Shown here: piece after piece, positions 43,116 to 51,812 of the stretch
How positions within the stretch are numbered: the first letter of the stretch is position 1
Layout: every line of letters begins with the position of its first letter
Assembly (NCBI GenBank): GCA_002086835.1
Contig: MVIG01000030.1
Coordinates: 1-64,000 of the forward strand
Origin: Mycolicibacterium porcinum
Lineage (GTDB): Bacteria; Actinomycetota; Actinomycetes; Mycobacteriales; Mycobacteriaceae
Direction of reading: 5' to 3'
Length of the DNA: 64,000 nucleotides
Program-made: the position numbers and the translations under genes
Notes under the pieces: model-generated
Databases searched by the model: none
Told to the model about the DNA's origin: nothing
Seen by the model: only the letters and a program-made list of their open reading frames with translations

Positions 43116-44428
43116 TGACCGCGTACCAGTCCGGTTTTGGCAACGGCTTCGAAAGCGAGGCGCTGCCCGGCGCGTTGCCCGTGGGCCGCAACTCGCCTCA
43201 ACGGTGCGCCTACGGCCTCTATGCCGAGCAGCTCAGCGGCTCACCGTTCACCGCGCCCCGCGCCACCAACAAGCGGTCCTGGCTGTACCGGATTCGGCCG
43301 AGCGTGGCCCACTGGGGCCGGTTCACCGCCGTCGACGCGGACGGGGCCGCATGCTGGCGCTCGGCTCCCGACGACGCAGAGCCTGTGCCCATTGCCCAAA
43401 TGCGCTGGAATCCACTGCCGATGCCGGATCCCGCGGTCGCGGATACGACGTTCATCACCGGCGTCCGCACCATCACGACCGGCGGGGATGTTGGGACCCG
43501 CACCGGGTTTGCCAGCAGCGTCTACACAATCACGTCGACGATGGTCGACGCGTACTTCTACAACGGCGACGCCGAGATGCTGTTCGTCCTGGAGCACGGC
43601 GGCGTTCGGTTCTGGACCGAATTCGGGATCATCGACGCCGAACCCAGCGAGATCGTCGTCATCCCTCGCGGAGTGAAGCTGCGCGTCGAAGTGCCCGACG
43701 GTCCGGCCCGCGGCTACCTGTGCGAAAACTACGGTGGCTCTTTCACACTCCCCGAGCGGGGCCCGATCGGCGCCAATTGTCTGGCCAATCAGCGTGACTT
43801 CCTCACCCCCGTGGCGGCGTACGAAGATCGCGAAGGTCCGGCCACGTTGTACGTGAAATGGGGTGGCAACCTGTGGCAGGCCGACCTCGACCATTCGCCT
43901 CTGGATGTCGTTGCCTGGCACGGGAATTACAGCCCGTACAAGTACGATCTGAGGCGCTTCTCCCCGGTCGGTCCGGTGTTGTTCGATCATGCCGACCCGT
44001 CGATCTTCACGGTGCTCACCTCACCCAGCGAGACCCCAGGTACCGCCAACGTCGACTTTGTCTGCTTCCCCGAGCGGTGGATGGTCGCCGAGGACACCTT
44101 TCGGCCGCCGTGGTACCACATGAACGTGATGAGCGAGTTCATGGGACTCGTGCACGGTGTCTACGACGCCAAGCCAGACGGATTCGTCCCCGGTGGTTTC
44201 AGCCTGCACAACAGCATGACCCCACACGGCCCCGACGCCTACGCATTCCAAGCCGCCAGCACCGAAGAACTGAAACCCGTCAAGCAAGCGAACACGCTGG
44301 CGTTCATGTTCGAAACGCGGTTCCCGCAGAAAGTCACCACCTACGCCGCGAATCTCCCCCAGCGGCAGCAGGACTACGCGGATTGCTGGAGCGGCCTGAT
44401 CAAGCGATTCCATCCGGATACCCCGTGA
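43115..44428 (+). CDS. hmgA: Homogentisate 1,2-dioxygenase
   Basis: A 437-residue enzyme that opens homogentisate to maleylacetoacetate. It starts [28 protein letters not shown] and contains the iron-site segment [24 protein letters not shown] with the His/Glu ligands, followed by [21 protein letters not shown] 43115 overlaps the hppD stop by one base; a GTG three bases upstream is also possible. Overlaps fahA by 4 bases. Confidence 0.97.
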
Positions 44429-45750
44429 CCGCGCCGGCCCCCGCCCTGGATTTCACCCACGATCCGCGACCCCACAGTTGGGTCTCCTCGGCAAACTCCA
44501 GCAGCGAATTCCCCCTGCAGAACCTGCCGTTCGGCGTGGTGGCCGGTGTCACGGGCGAGCCGCACGGCGTGGTACGCATCGGGGACGCGGCCCTGGACCT
44601 CCGGAGGCTCGCCGCATCGGGGTTGCTCACCGATGAGGCACAAGAGGCAGCCGAGGCGGCCGCGCAAGGAACGCTGAATACGTTGTTCGCCTTGGGATCT
44701 GGCCCACGGATCGCGCTGCGCAGGGCCTTGCACTCACTGCTGGTCGAGGGGGCGCCGAACCGGGACACCGTTGCCGGGCTGCTCACCCCACTGTCTGAGG
44801 TCGACGTGCTGCTGCCCGCCCAGATCGGGGACTACACCGATTTCTACGTCGGCATCCACCATGCGCGCAACATCGGTGCGCTGTTGCGACCGGACGAGCC
44901 CCTGCTGCCCAACTACAAGTGGGTTCCGATCGGCTATCACGGACGTGCCTCGAGTGTGCGCGTCAGCGGTAGCCCGATCACCCGCCCGCACGGGCAACTG
45001 AAGAATGGCGCCCAGGCGGCGCCGGTGCTGGCACCCACCCGGCGGCTGGATTTCGAACTCGAGCTCGGCGTGTGGATCGGTCCGGAGAATCAACTCGGCG
45101 CGCCCGTGCCGCTCGACGACGCCGAATCTCACGTCGCCGGTTACTGTCTGCTCAACGACTGGTCGGCACGTGACGTGCAGGCCTGGGAGTACCAGCCGCT
45201 GGGCCCGTTTCTCGCCAAGAGCTTCGGCACCACGGTCTCCCCTTGGGTCATCACTCCAGAAGCATTGGCGCCGTTTCGGATTCCCGTTGACCGCCCCGTG
45301 GACGACCCTGCTCCCCTGCCCTACCTCGACAGTTCCCGCCACCGCAGCTCCGGTGGGCTCGACATCGACCTACAGGCGCTCATCATCACGGCCCAGATGC
45401 GCCGGCATGGCGAGCCGCCGCACGTGATCTCACGCTCGTCGAGCCGCCACATGTACTGGAGTGTCGCGCAGATGCTCACCCACCACACCAGCAATGGATG
45501 CGATCTGCGGCCCGGCGACCTGCTCGGCAGCGGCACCCTTTCCGGTCCCACCGCGGGGTCCGAAGGCAGCCTGATGGAGCTGAGCCATGGCGGAAAAGTG
45601 CCAATCACGCTGCCCAACGGCGAAACCCGGACGTTTCTCGAAGACGGCGACGAAATTGTCCTCACCGCCAGTGCCCATCGCCCGGGCGCAGCCACCATTG
45701 GCTTCGGCGAATGCGTCGCCGCCGTACGGCCGGCGATCACCTACCCGTGA
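44425..45750 (+). CDS. fahA: Fumarylacetoacetase
   Basis: A 441-residue hydrolase splitting fumarylacetoacetate to fumarate and acetoacetate. Motifs are [16 protein letters not shown] (metal Asp and catalytic His), [27 protein letters not shown] (metal Glu pair), [26 protein letters not shown] and [15 protein letters not shown] 44425 overlaps the hmgA stop by 4 bases. No maleylacetoacetate isomerase gene is beside it, so isomerisation must be provided elsewhere or by a mycothiol-type enzyme. The 3' end overlaps phhA by 14 bases, tail to tail. Confidence 0.96.
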   Translation: MTAPAPALDFTHDPRPHSWVSSANSSSEFPLQNLPFGVVAGVTGEPHGVVRIGDAALDLRRLAASGLLTDEAQEAAEAAAQGTLNTLFALGSGPRIALRRALHSLLVEGAPNRDTVAGLLTPLSEVDVLLPAQIGDYTDFYVGIHHARNIGALLRPDEPLLPNYKWVPIGYHGRASSVRVSGSPITRPHGQLKNGAQAAPVLAPTRRLDFELELGVWIGPENQLGAPVPLDDAESHVAGYCLLNDWSARDVQAWEYQPLGPFLAKSFGTTVSPWVITPEALAPFRIPVDRPVDDPAPLPYLDSSRHRSSGGLDIDLQALIITAQMRRHGEPPHVISRSSSRHMYWSVAQMLTHHTSNGCDLRPGDLLGSGTLSGPTAGSEGSLMELSHGGKVPITLPNGETRTFLEDGDEIVLTASAHRPGAATIGFGECVAAVRPAITYP

Positions 45751-46636
45751 CTTGAGACGTGTCATGCAGCAGGCGCTCGATCAGGTCGTCGTCAACGTCG
45801 GCGAAGAACCCCCCGACAACATCCTCGATCTCGTTGAATCCTCTGGCGCAGAAGAGAACTGGTTGATAGTGCGTGATGTCGTAGGTCTGCACACCCATGC
45901 GGCCGATGTTCAGTGGTCGCAGGTCGGCCATATCGATCTGCTGGATCTCCCCGTATGACGACAGGAGGCCCGCGCCGTACGTGCGTACTTCATCATGCTC
46001 ACCCACCACGCCGAATTCCAGGGAGAACCAGAACACCTTCGAGACGAATTCGAGCGCCTCACTGGTCGTCACGCGGCGAGCCGCCTGCCCGGCCAGCCGG
46101 TACAGAGTCGCGAAACGATCATGCGCCAGGCAATTGCCGTGGCCGACGACCTCGTGGATCAGGTCGGGCTCTGGCGTGTAGAGCGGCACAGAATGGTGCC
46201 GGATGTACTGGGTGGAGTGGAAGATTCCGTCCGCGAGGAGTCCATAGAACTCCCGTAGGGGCACCAGCCCCGCTGCCGGTACGTACTGAAAGCCGGTGAG
46301 CGGCGCGAGCTTCTCGTTGACCTCGACCAGTTGTGGGATCCGATCCTCGGGAAGTCCCAGTCGCTCCCGCCCCTGCAGGTACTCGGTGCAGGCCCGACGC
46401 TGGTGCAGCCTGTGCAGCTCGGCACACGCGATGCGCCAGACCTCCTGCTCGTCCTCGGTGTAGTTCGCGACCGGTGGCGGTGTGCCGGGCTGCCAATCCA
46501 TCGCGAGCGCGGCAATCGCGTTGCGGCGCGCACGGTATTCCGGATCGACCGCGCCCGGGTGATCAGCGGCCAGGTGCACCGTGACGCCATCCTCCGAGCG
46601 CGTCACCGGCGCATACAGCTGCGCCTCTTCGAACAT
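45737..46636 (-). CDS. phhA: Phenylalanine 4-monooxygenase
   Basis: A 299-residue pterin-dependent hydroxylase converting phenylalanine to tyrosine, which feeds the homogentisate genes. The iron ligands are in IHEVVGHGNCLAHD (two His) and FWFSLEFGVV (Glu). FQYVPAAGLVPLREFYGLLADGIFHSTQYIRH is the pterin-site region. ATG 46636 follows GGAGGTAGCG; the frame starts 10 codons earlier but lacks a good site. No ACT regulatory domain, as in bacterial forms. Transcribed toward fahA, so the two 3' ends overlap. Confidence 0.96.
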   Translation of the reverse strand: MFEEAQLYAPVTRSEDGVTVHLAADHPGAVDPEYRARRNAIAALAMDWQPGTPPPVANYTEDEQEVWRIACAELHRLHQRRACTEYLQGRERLGLPEDRIPQLVEVNEKLAPLTGFQYVPAAGLVPLREFYGLLADGIFHSTQYIRHHSVPLYTPEPDLIHEVVGHGNCLAHDRFATLYRLAGQAARRVTTSEALEFVSKVFWFSLEFGVVGEHDEVRTYGAGLLSSYGEIQQIDMADLRPLNIGRMGVQTYDITHYQPVLFCARGFNEIEDVVGGFFADVDDDLIERLLHDTSQVTGR

Positions 46637-46806
46637 CGCTACCTCCCGGGTGTCCGGGCGTCGCAATGAGCGGCGTCGTTCGTGGCCGGCCGTCGCTTCG
46701 GTGTGCCGTCGCGGCAGCCATCTGGGGCAGGACGTGTGGTCCTGTCAACCAGGATAGGCGCCCTGGCCTGGTCGAAGACGGCGCGACAGCGGCGCGCCGC
46801 GGGCCC

Positions 46807-47415
46807 CTACAGCCCGGACGGTACGACCTTCCCGTTGAGCGTCACCTCGACCTTGTCGGTCTTCGGGTCGTAGCTGACCTTGCCGTGCTCGAAGGTCTCC
46901 ACAACCAGATCGCCATCGGGCTGCTCGTCGCTGGTGGGCGCACCCAGCGGGCCCACCGAACCGTTGTCGCCGGTCACCGCGGGCACGCCGCCCGGGTCGC
47001 GCGGGACGTTCCAGGCCTCCCGAATCTTGCCCCGGGTGATGTACGCGGGCGTGCCCGCCTCGTCGCTCTTGGCGGTGATCACGCCCCCCTGGAACTGCTG
47101 GAAGAACACGCCGCCCTCCCGCTTTCCCGCGTTGCGGTCACCCGTCAGCGGCTTACCGAGAGCCTTCTTCTGCTCCTCGGTTGCCGATGCGTACTTGGCA
47201 GCGATCGGGCCGGTCAGCGTCACCTCGACGTCTCGATCCCCGATGAGCTTCACTTCCTTGGGCTGGCCAGGGGTTTCCGTCGTGGAGGTGGCGATCAACC
47301 CGACCTGAGGCGACATCGACGTGTCAGCGCTGTTGCCGTTGCTGCAGCCCGCAATGCTCAGCGCGACGGCGGCCAGGCCGACGACTGCTGTGTTGCGGTA
47401 TGCGTTCGTCCTCAT
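46807..47415 (-). CDS. LGFP-repeat lipoprotein
   Basis: A 202-residue secreted lipoprotein (signal helix, lipobox SIAGC with Cys at about residue 24). The mature part has one or two LGFP-like units: YASATEEQKKALGKPLTGDRN and GGVFFQQFQGGVITAK...YITRGKIREAWN. LGFP repeats are found in actinobacterial surface proteins and are thought to bind the cell wall. It stands alone between phhA and the amidase. Confidence 0.8.
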   Translation of the reverse strand: MRTNAYRNTAVVGLAAVALSIAGCSNGNSADTSMSPQVGLIATSTTETPGQPKEVKLIGDRDVEVTLTGPIAAKYASATEEQKKALGKPLTGDRNAGKREGGVFFQQFQGGVITAKSDEAGTPAYITRGKIREAWNVPRDPGGVPAVTGDNGSVGPLGAPTSDEQPDGDLVVETFEHGKVSYDPKTDKVEVTLNGKVVPSGL

Positions 47416-47684
47416 GGGCTTTCCCTCCCGCGTTTCCTGTGGTCTGGGTCAGGCTGTTGGCTGAACCCGCGCCCGGCCGGACTATAACGGAAACGCTTGG
47501 GTGGCGCAGGCGGTCTCGGTCTTCGTCGCCCCGAACAGACATGCGCCATCAGCACTTTCGGCGTGCCACGCCGAGAATGCCGACCGGGCTTCATCCTCGC
47601 TCTTCAGGCACTGTTTTCTACTGATTTTCCATTGCGGGAAGCGGGATTTTATGGCCTCGTCGGCCAGTCATTAGCGTCGGATCG

Positions 47685-49136
47685 ATGGAATGGATTTTTC
47701 GGCCGGCTGGAGAACTGGCAGTCGCGTTGGGCGCTGGTGAGGTGTCCTCAGTGGAGTTGACTGAGGCGGCGATCGCGGCGATTGAGCGCAATGACGGCCA
47801 GATCAACGCCATTTGTGCGCCGGACTTCGATCGGGCGCGCGAGGCCGCGCGGCAGGCCGATCACGCGCGTGCGCGGGGCGAGGATCGTCCGCTGCTGGGT
47901 ATTCCGGTGACGGTCAAAGAGTCTTACAACATGGTCGGGCTGCCCACCACCTGGGGCATGCCGCAATACCGGGATTTCATGCCGCCCGAAGACGCAGTAC
48001 AGGTGTCGCGCCTCAAAGCCGCGGGTGCGGTGATACTCGGGAAGACCAACGTGCCCTTGGGGCTGCAAGACATCCAGACGTTCAACGACATCTACGGCAC
48101 CACTCACAACCCGTGGGATCACGGTCGTACGTCGGGCGGATCCTCCGGTGGATCCGCGGCCGCCCTGGCATCGGGATTCGGTGCGCTGTCCATCGGCTCG
48201 GACCTTGCCGGTTCACTGCGCACCCCCGCGCATTTCTGTGGCGTGTACGCCCACAAGCCGACACTCGGGCTGGCCGCCATGCGGGGTATGACGCCGCCAT
48301 CATTACCGGCCTTACCGACCGAGGCTGATCTCGCAGTGGTCGGTCCGATGGCGCGCTCTGCATCTGACCTCATCCTGCTGCTCGACGTGATGGCCGGACC
48401 GGACCCGCTGACGTCCGGCGTGGCACACGAGATGACGGTGCCTCCGGCGCGCCACGAAAGACTCGGCGACTTCCGGGTCCTGCTCCTCGAGGAGCACCCG
48501 TTCATCGCTACCGGGGGTGCGGTGCGCGCCGGCCTAAACCGGGTCACCGACGCACTCGTCGCCGGCGGGGCCCGCGTCGAACGGCACAGCCCGCTGCTGC
48601 CGGATCTGGCCGAGGCCGCGACCGTGTACACGCAGCTGCAGTTCTCCGGCTCCGTCGCACGATTCCCGATCGACGCCTACGAGCAGCTGCAGACCCGCGC
48701 TGCTGGGCTGAGTGCAGACGACCAGAGCCTCGACGCGGCGCGGCTGCGCGGAATGGTGCTGAGCCATCGGGATTGGCTCGAGGTGAACCACCGTCGCGAG
48801 CTCCATCGTCTTGGCTGGCGGCAGGTGTTCGGCGAGTTCGATGCCGTGGTGTGTCCGATCACGCCCACTCCGGCGTTCCCACATGACCACAACCCTGATC
48901 CGTTGGAGCGTCGGCTCGACATCGACGGGGTTGAACACCCGTACTTCGACCAGCTCGTCTGGGCTGGCGTGGCCACCATGCCCGGCCTGCCCGCGACAGC
49001 GATACCCGCGGGCCGGTCCGCCGATGGTCTACCGGTAGGTGTACAGCTCATCGGTCCGATGTTCGAGGACCGCACCCCGTTGCGCCTGGCCGAACTGCTC
49101 GAACAACAGATCGGCGGGTTCCAAGTACCGACGTAG
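47685..49136 (+). CDS. Amidase-signature family amidase
   Basis: A 483-residue amidase. The Ser-cisSer-Lys triad is visible: Lys in TVKESYNMVG (about residue 78), the signature GGSSGGSAAALASGFGALSIGSD containing the two Ser, then LRTPAHFCGVYAHKPT. Length is typical. ATG 47685. The family hydrolyses small amides; substrate unknown. Neighbours give no hint. Confidence 0.93.
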   Translation: MEWIFRPAGELAVALGAGEVSSVELTEAAIAAIERNDGQINAICAPDFDRAREAARQADHARARGEDRPLLGIPVTVKESYNMVGLPTTWGMPQYRDFMPPEDAVQVSRLKAAGAVILGKTNVPLGLQDIQTFNDIYGTTHNPWDHGRTSGGSSGGSAAALASGFGALSIGSDLAGSLRTPAHFCGVYAHKPTLGLAAMRGMTPPSLPALPTEADLAVVGPMARSASDLILLLDVMAGPDPLTSGVAHEMTVPPARHERLGDFRVLLLEEHPFIATGGAVRAGLNRVTDALVAGGARVERHSPLLPDLAEAATVYTQLQFSGSVARFPIDAYEQLQTRAAGLSADDQSLDAARLRGMVLSHRDWLEVNHRRELHRLGWRQVFGEFDAVVCPITPTPAFPHDHNPDPLERRLDIDGVEHPYFDQLVWAGVATMPGLPATAIPAGRSADGLPVGVQLIGPMFEDRTPLRLAELLEQQIGGFQVPT

Positions 49137-49154
49137 GAACCGCATCCGCGGCGA

Positions 49155-49522
49155 TCAGCCAGAATGCAGCACGAAGAACAAGAAGCACAGAAACCGCATA
49201 CCGGTGCTTTCGTCGTATCCATCGGGGAACAGCTCGCGGGCGGCGGGAAGGGCCGGCGGTTCGCTGATGACGCTGATTCGAAAACCTGCCGCGGTGAATG
49301 CGTCGGGCATCGCGTGCAACGGCCGGTCCCAGAAGCTCACCCCGCATCGAGGATGCGCCGACCCGTCACGTTGCCCGCGAGCTCCAGCATCGCGGGCCGC
49401 TCGTAGAAGGCGTTGAGCAGACTGGTCTCGTTCTCGGCCGTGTAGCCCTCGGCAAAACTGTCGTACGGGCTTTCCCGGGTCGGATCAGTGGAACCTCGGC
49501 GACTTTCTGGAACCGGCATCAT
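49155..49522 (-). pseudogene. Methyltransferase remnant with internal deletion
   Basis: The 5' half (from ATG 49522 or 49519) encodes SPYDSFAEGYTAENETSLLNAFYERPAML and ends at the SAM motif I RILDAG, then a TGA. A second frame directly after it encodes the usual methyltransferase C-terminus, from SFWDRPLHAMPDAFTAAGF to FLCFLFFVLHSG. The central 100-odd residues of the Rossmann fold are missing, so an internal deletion with a frame change has removed the active part. Not functional. Confidence 0.75.
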
Positions 49523-49599
49523 ATCGCCCATCTTCACACGCCATCCGATCCATGCCCCCTCTGTGCAACAACACCTTTCGTGAGGTTGAGCAGACACCG

Positions 49600-50040
49600 C
49601 TAGGTGCAGTAGTACTGCCCGTTGAGCACACAATTCGACGGAGGCGTGTAGGAACCGCTGAGTACACCTCGCATTCCACCCTTCGCAGAACCCCCGGGTG
49701 GAATGATGCGATTCCAATTCACGGGAGTAAGCACATAGTGCGTGCCCGATCGGGTGATGGTGCTACTCCACGTGTGCGAGACGGATTCGCCTGGCGGCAA
49801 GTCGAATTCAAGCCTCCAGTCGCTCATCGGCACCGTGCTCGTGTTGGTGATGATGAAACGGGCGATGAAGCCGGTTTGCCACGTCGATGTCACCGACAAC
49901 GTCGCCACGGGCACAGCCGCGTGAACCACGGGCGTGACGGCGAGGCTGACAACGGCGACAATCAGCGCCGACACAGTGAGGTGAAGCGCTGTGCGCCAGC
50001 GCTTCACGTATTGGTTCAGTCCGGCCACAGCAGTTGACAC
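49600..50040 (-). CDS. Secreted protein with a family-2 carbohydrate-binding module
   Basis: A 146-residue protein. The signal peptide (KRWRTALHLTVSALIVAVVSLAV, cleavage near VVHA-AVP) is followed by a CBM2-type domain: TSTWQTGFIARFIITNTSTVPMSDWRLEFDL, then VNWNRIIPPGGSAKGGMRG, with the conserved Trp residues and Cys near the C-terminus. CBM2 modules bind cellulose or chitin. Here no catalytic domain is attached. GTG 50040 is preferred since the residues upstream are Arg-rich and unlike a leader. Confidence 0.8.
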   Translation of the reverse strand: MSTAVAGLNQYVKRWRTALHLTVSALIVAVVSLAVTPVVHAAVPVATLSVTSTWQTGFIARFIITNTSTVPMSDWRLEFDLPPGESVSHTWSSTITRSGTHYVLTPVNWNRIIPPGGSAKGGMRGVLSGSYTPPSNCVLNGQYYCT

Positions 50041-50151
50041 TAAGGTCGCCGGGAGACTTTCGGCCCTGGCGTCGCCGCTACGCGGCCGAACTTTTGCTCG
50101 ATCGCAACCGTTACGCAATGCTGGGGCCCACGCGCGGCGCGATGTCCGGCG

Positions 50152-50838
50152 TCAGGTCACCGGTTGCAGAGAGGTGCCGGCGACCCGGTACAGGTCGGCG
50201 GCGGCGCTCATCGCGGACTTGATGGTGTTGTAGTACTGCGTGCCGACGCCACCGTGGTACTTGAGCAGCTGCGGGTTCTGCGCGAGCGTGGCTGCCAACA
50301 CAGTGTCACCGCTGGTGATGCGGTATTTCTTGAACGCGTCACTGAACCGGGCGATGAACCGGGCGATCGACTTGTTGGGGTCCTGGCGATCGGCCACCGT
50401 ACCGAAACTCGCTTTCTCCTGGAACAGCCCGATGACCTCGTCGGCGGCGCCGCCCGGACCGCCGTAGGCCTGCACACCGCCGGAGGCAGCCGGCCGGAAA
50501 CTGGACTCGATTTTCGCGGTGGCGATGACAGTCTTGATCTGATCCTCGCTGAGCCGGGCGGCCCGGCCCTGGCTCACGATCGCCTTGACGATCTCCTCCG
50601 CGCTGGAGTCCTTGGTCACGATCACCGGTGCGGGGGCGGGAACGGGCGCCGGGGCCGCAGCTGCTCCGGTGCTGTCGGTCACCGGCTGCTGCTGAACCTC
50701 CACCGACGGATGCTGGTGTATCGGCGACGAAAGCAGCGTGGCGCCGGCGAGACCAGACGCGACGAGAACGCTGCTGATGATCTTCTTGACGTGCTTCGGT
50801 TTTCCGAACGTGTCCGCGGGTCGGTCGACTCCCGGCAT
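50152..50838 (-). CDS. Transglycosylase-like secreted protein
   Basis: A 228-residue protein from ATG 50838 (GAGGAGAGC upstream). An N-terminal membrane/signal helix (HVKKIISSVLVASGLAGATLL) is followed by a Pro/Ala-rich linker and a lysozyme-like domain with KIESSFRPAASGG, GLFQEKASFGTV and FIARFSDAFKKY. The Glu in KIESSF fits a lytic-transglycosylase catalytic Glu, and the fold resembles mycobacteriophage tape-measure transglycosylases. Likely cell-wall cleavage or binding; activity unproven. Confidence 0.7.
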   Translation of the reverse strand: MPGVDRPADTFGKPKHVKKIISSVLVASGLAGATLLSSPIHQHPSVEVQQQPVTDSTGAAAAPAPVPAPAPVIVTKDSSAEEIVKAIVSQGRAARLSEDQIKTVIATAKIESSFRPAASGGVQAYGGPGGAADEVIGLFQEKASFGTVADRQDPNKSIARFIARFSDAFKKYRITSGDTVLAATLAQNPQLLKYHGGVGTQYYNTIKSAMSAAADLYRVAGTSLQPVT

Positions 50839-51009
50839 GGTCTTGCTCTCCTCTGTGGGGGGATCTGAACTTGTGGATTCGTGTGGCGGACACGAACGCC
50901 CCCCTCCAACCCGCCTCGCGATGCGAGACACAGGGTTGAACTGCGCACCGGCCATCGGTGCGGCGACCAGCACCGCACGATCAGGCGCACGCCAGCAAGA
51001 GTTTGCTGT

Positions 51010-51219
51010 ATGGATGACAGCTGCGGCGACGCAGGAATTGACCCGCCGCCCGGCACGTCACGTTTGTGGCAACCACCACCCCAGTTGCCACAATGTGATC
51101 CGTGCCACCTTGCCTGGTACTACGGCACCGTGGCGATTAGCCGAGAACTGTATTGGAACATTCAAGAGATGGCAAAACGCCAGTACACTCCGGTCGACAA
51201 CACGTCCGCGCACCGGTGA
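51010..51219 (+). CDS. Small putative protein with C-x-x-C
   Basis: A 69-residue frame with coherent features: SRLWQPPPQLPQCDPCHLAWYYG, then ISRELYWNIQEMAKRQYTP. The C-x-x-C and aromatic residues look like a genuine small protein, but there is no strong ribosome binding site and no family is recognised. The 500 bases around it otherwise hold nothing clear. Confidence 0.4.
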   Translation: MDDSCGDAGIDPPPGTSRLWQPPPQLPQCDPCHLAWYYGTVAISRELYWNIQEMAKRQYTPVDNTSAHR

Positions 51220-51341
51220 TCGATCGCCGATTCGGCATTTGCCAGAACGGGTGTCGCAAGCCTGTCAGGCGCCCGAGCCGTGCGCATACCTTCCGTCGGC
51301 TGGATGGTGCACGAAAGACGCGGTGGCACAACGCCTCGTCG

Positions 51342-51755
51342 TCAGTTGATGATCTCGGCTCGTTCGTCGTCGCGGATCGAGGCCAGCCGGTCCCGCCACA
51401 TCTGCAGCGCCTCCGGCGTCAGCCGCGTCCAGTCGGTGACTTCACGCACCACTCGAAGCGGTGATTCGCTCCGAAAGGACCGGGTGGGGTTGCCCGGAAA
51501 CTCCTTGTCCGTGACGTTCGGATCATTCTCAAAGGGCCCGGTGGGGACCACCTCGTAGACGTGTGGTGTCGACCCGTTCAGCGCGGCAACTTCGGCCGCC
51601 AGTCCAGCGCCGTCGAGCAACGCAGTGAAGTAGATGTGATTCATGACGACCTCGGGCCGGTAGTTGGAGTTGAAACCTGCCGTCAGAAGGTCGCCGGGGC
51701 GCAGTTCTGCCTTCGTGCCGTGAAAGAACGGGCCTTCGTCGAGTGCGTCGGTCAC
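51342..51755 (-). CDS. arr: Rifamycin ADP-ribosyltransferase
   Basis: A 137-residue Arr protein that ADP-ribosylates and inactivates rifamycins. FFHGTKAELRPGDLLTAGFNSNY and HIYFTALLDGAGLAAE (NAD-binding), TGPFENDPNVTDKEFPGNPTRSFRS and VTDWTRLTPEALQMWRDRLA follow the mycobacterial Arr sequence closely. The chromosomal Arr of fast-growing mycobacteria is about 142 residues. It is expected to be functional, so intrinsic rifampicin insensitivity is likely. Confidence 0.95.
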   Translation of the reverse strand: MTDALDEGPFFHGTKAELRPGDLLTAGFNSNYRPEVVMNHIYFTALLDGAGLAAEVAALNGSTPHVYEVVPTGPFENDPNVTDKEFPGNPTRSFRSESPLRVVREVTDWTRLTPEALQMWRDRLASIRDDERAEIIN

Positions 51756-51812
51756 GAGCCGATTCTAGGATTCGCCAACACCCCGCGCCGGGACGCTGAG
51801 ACTTCCCGTCGA

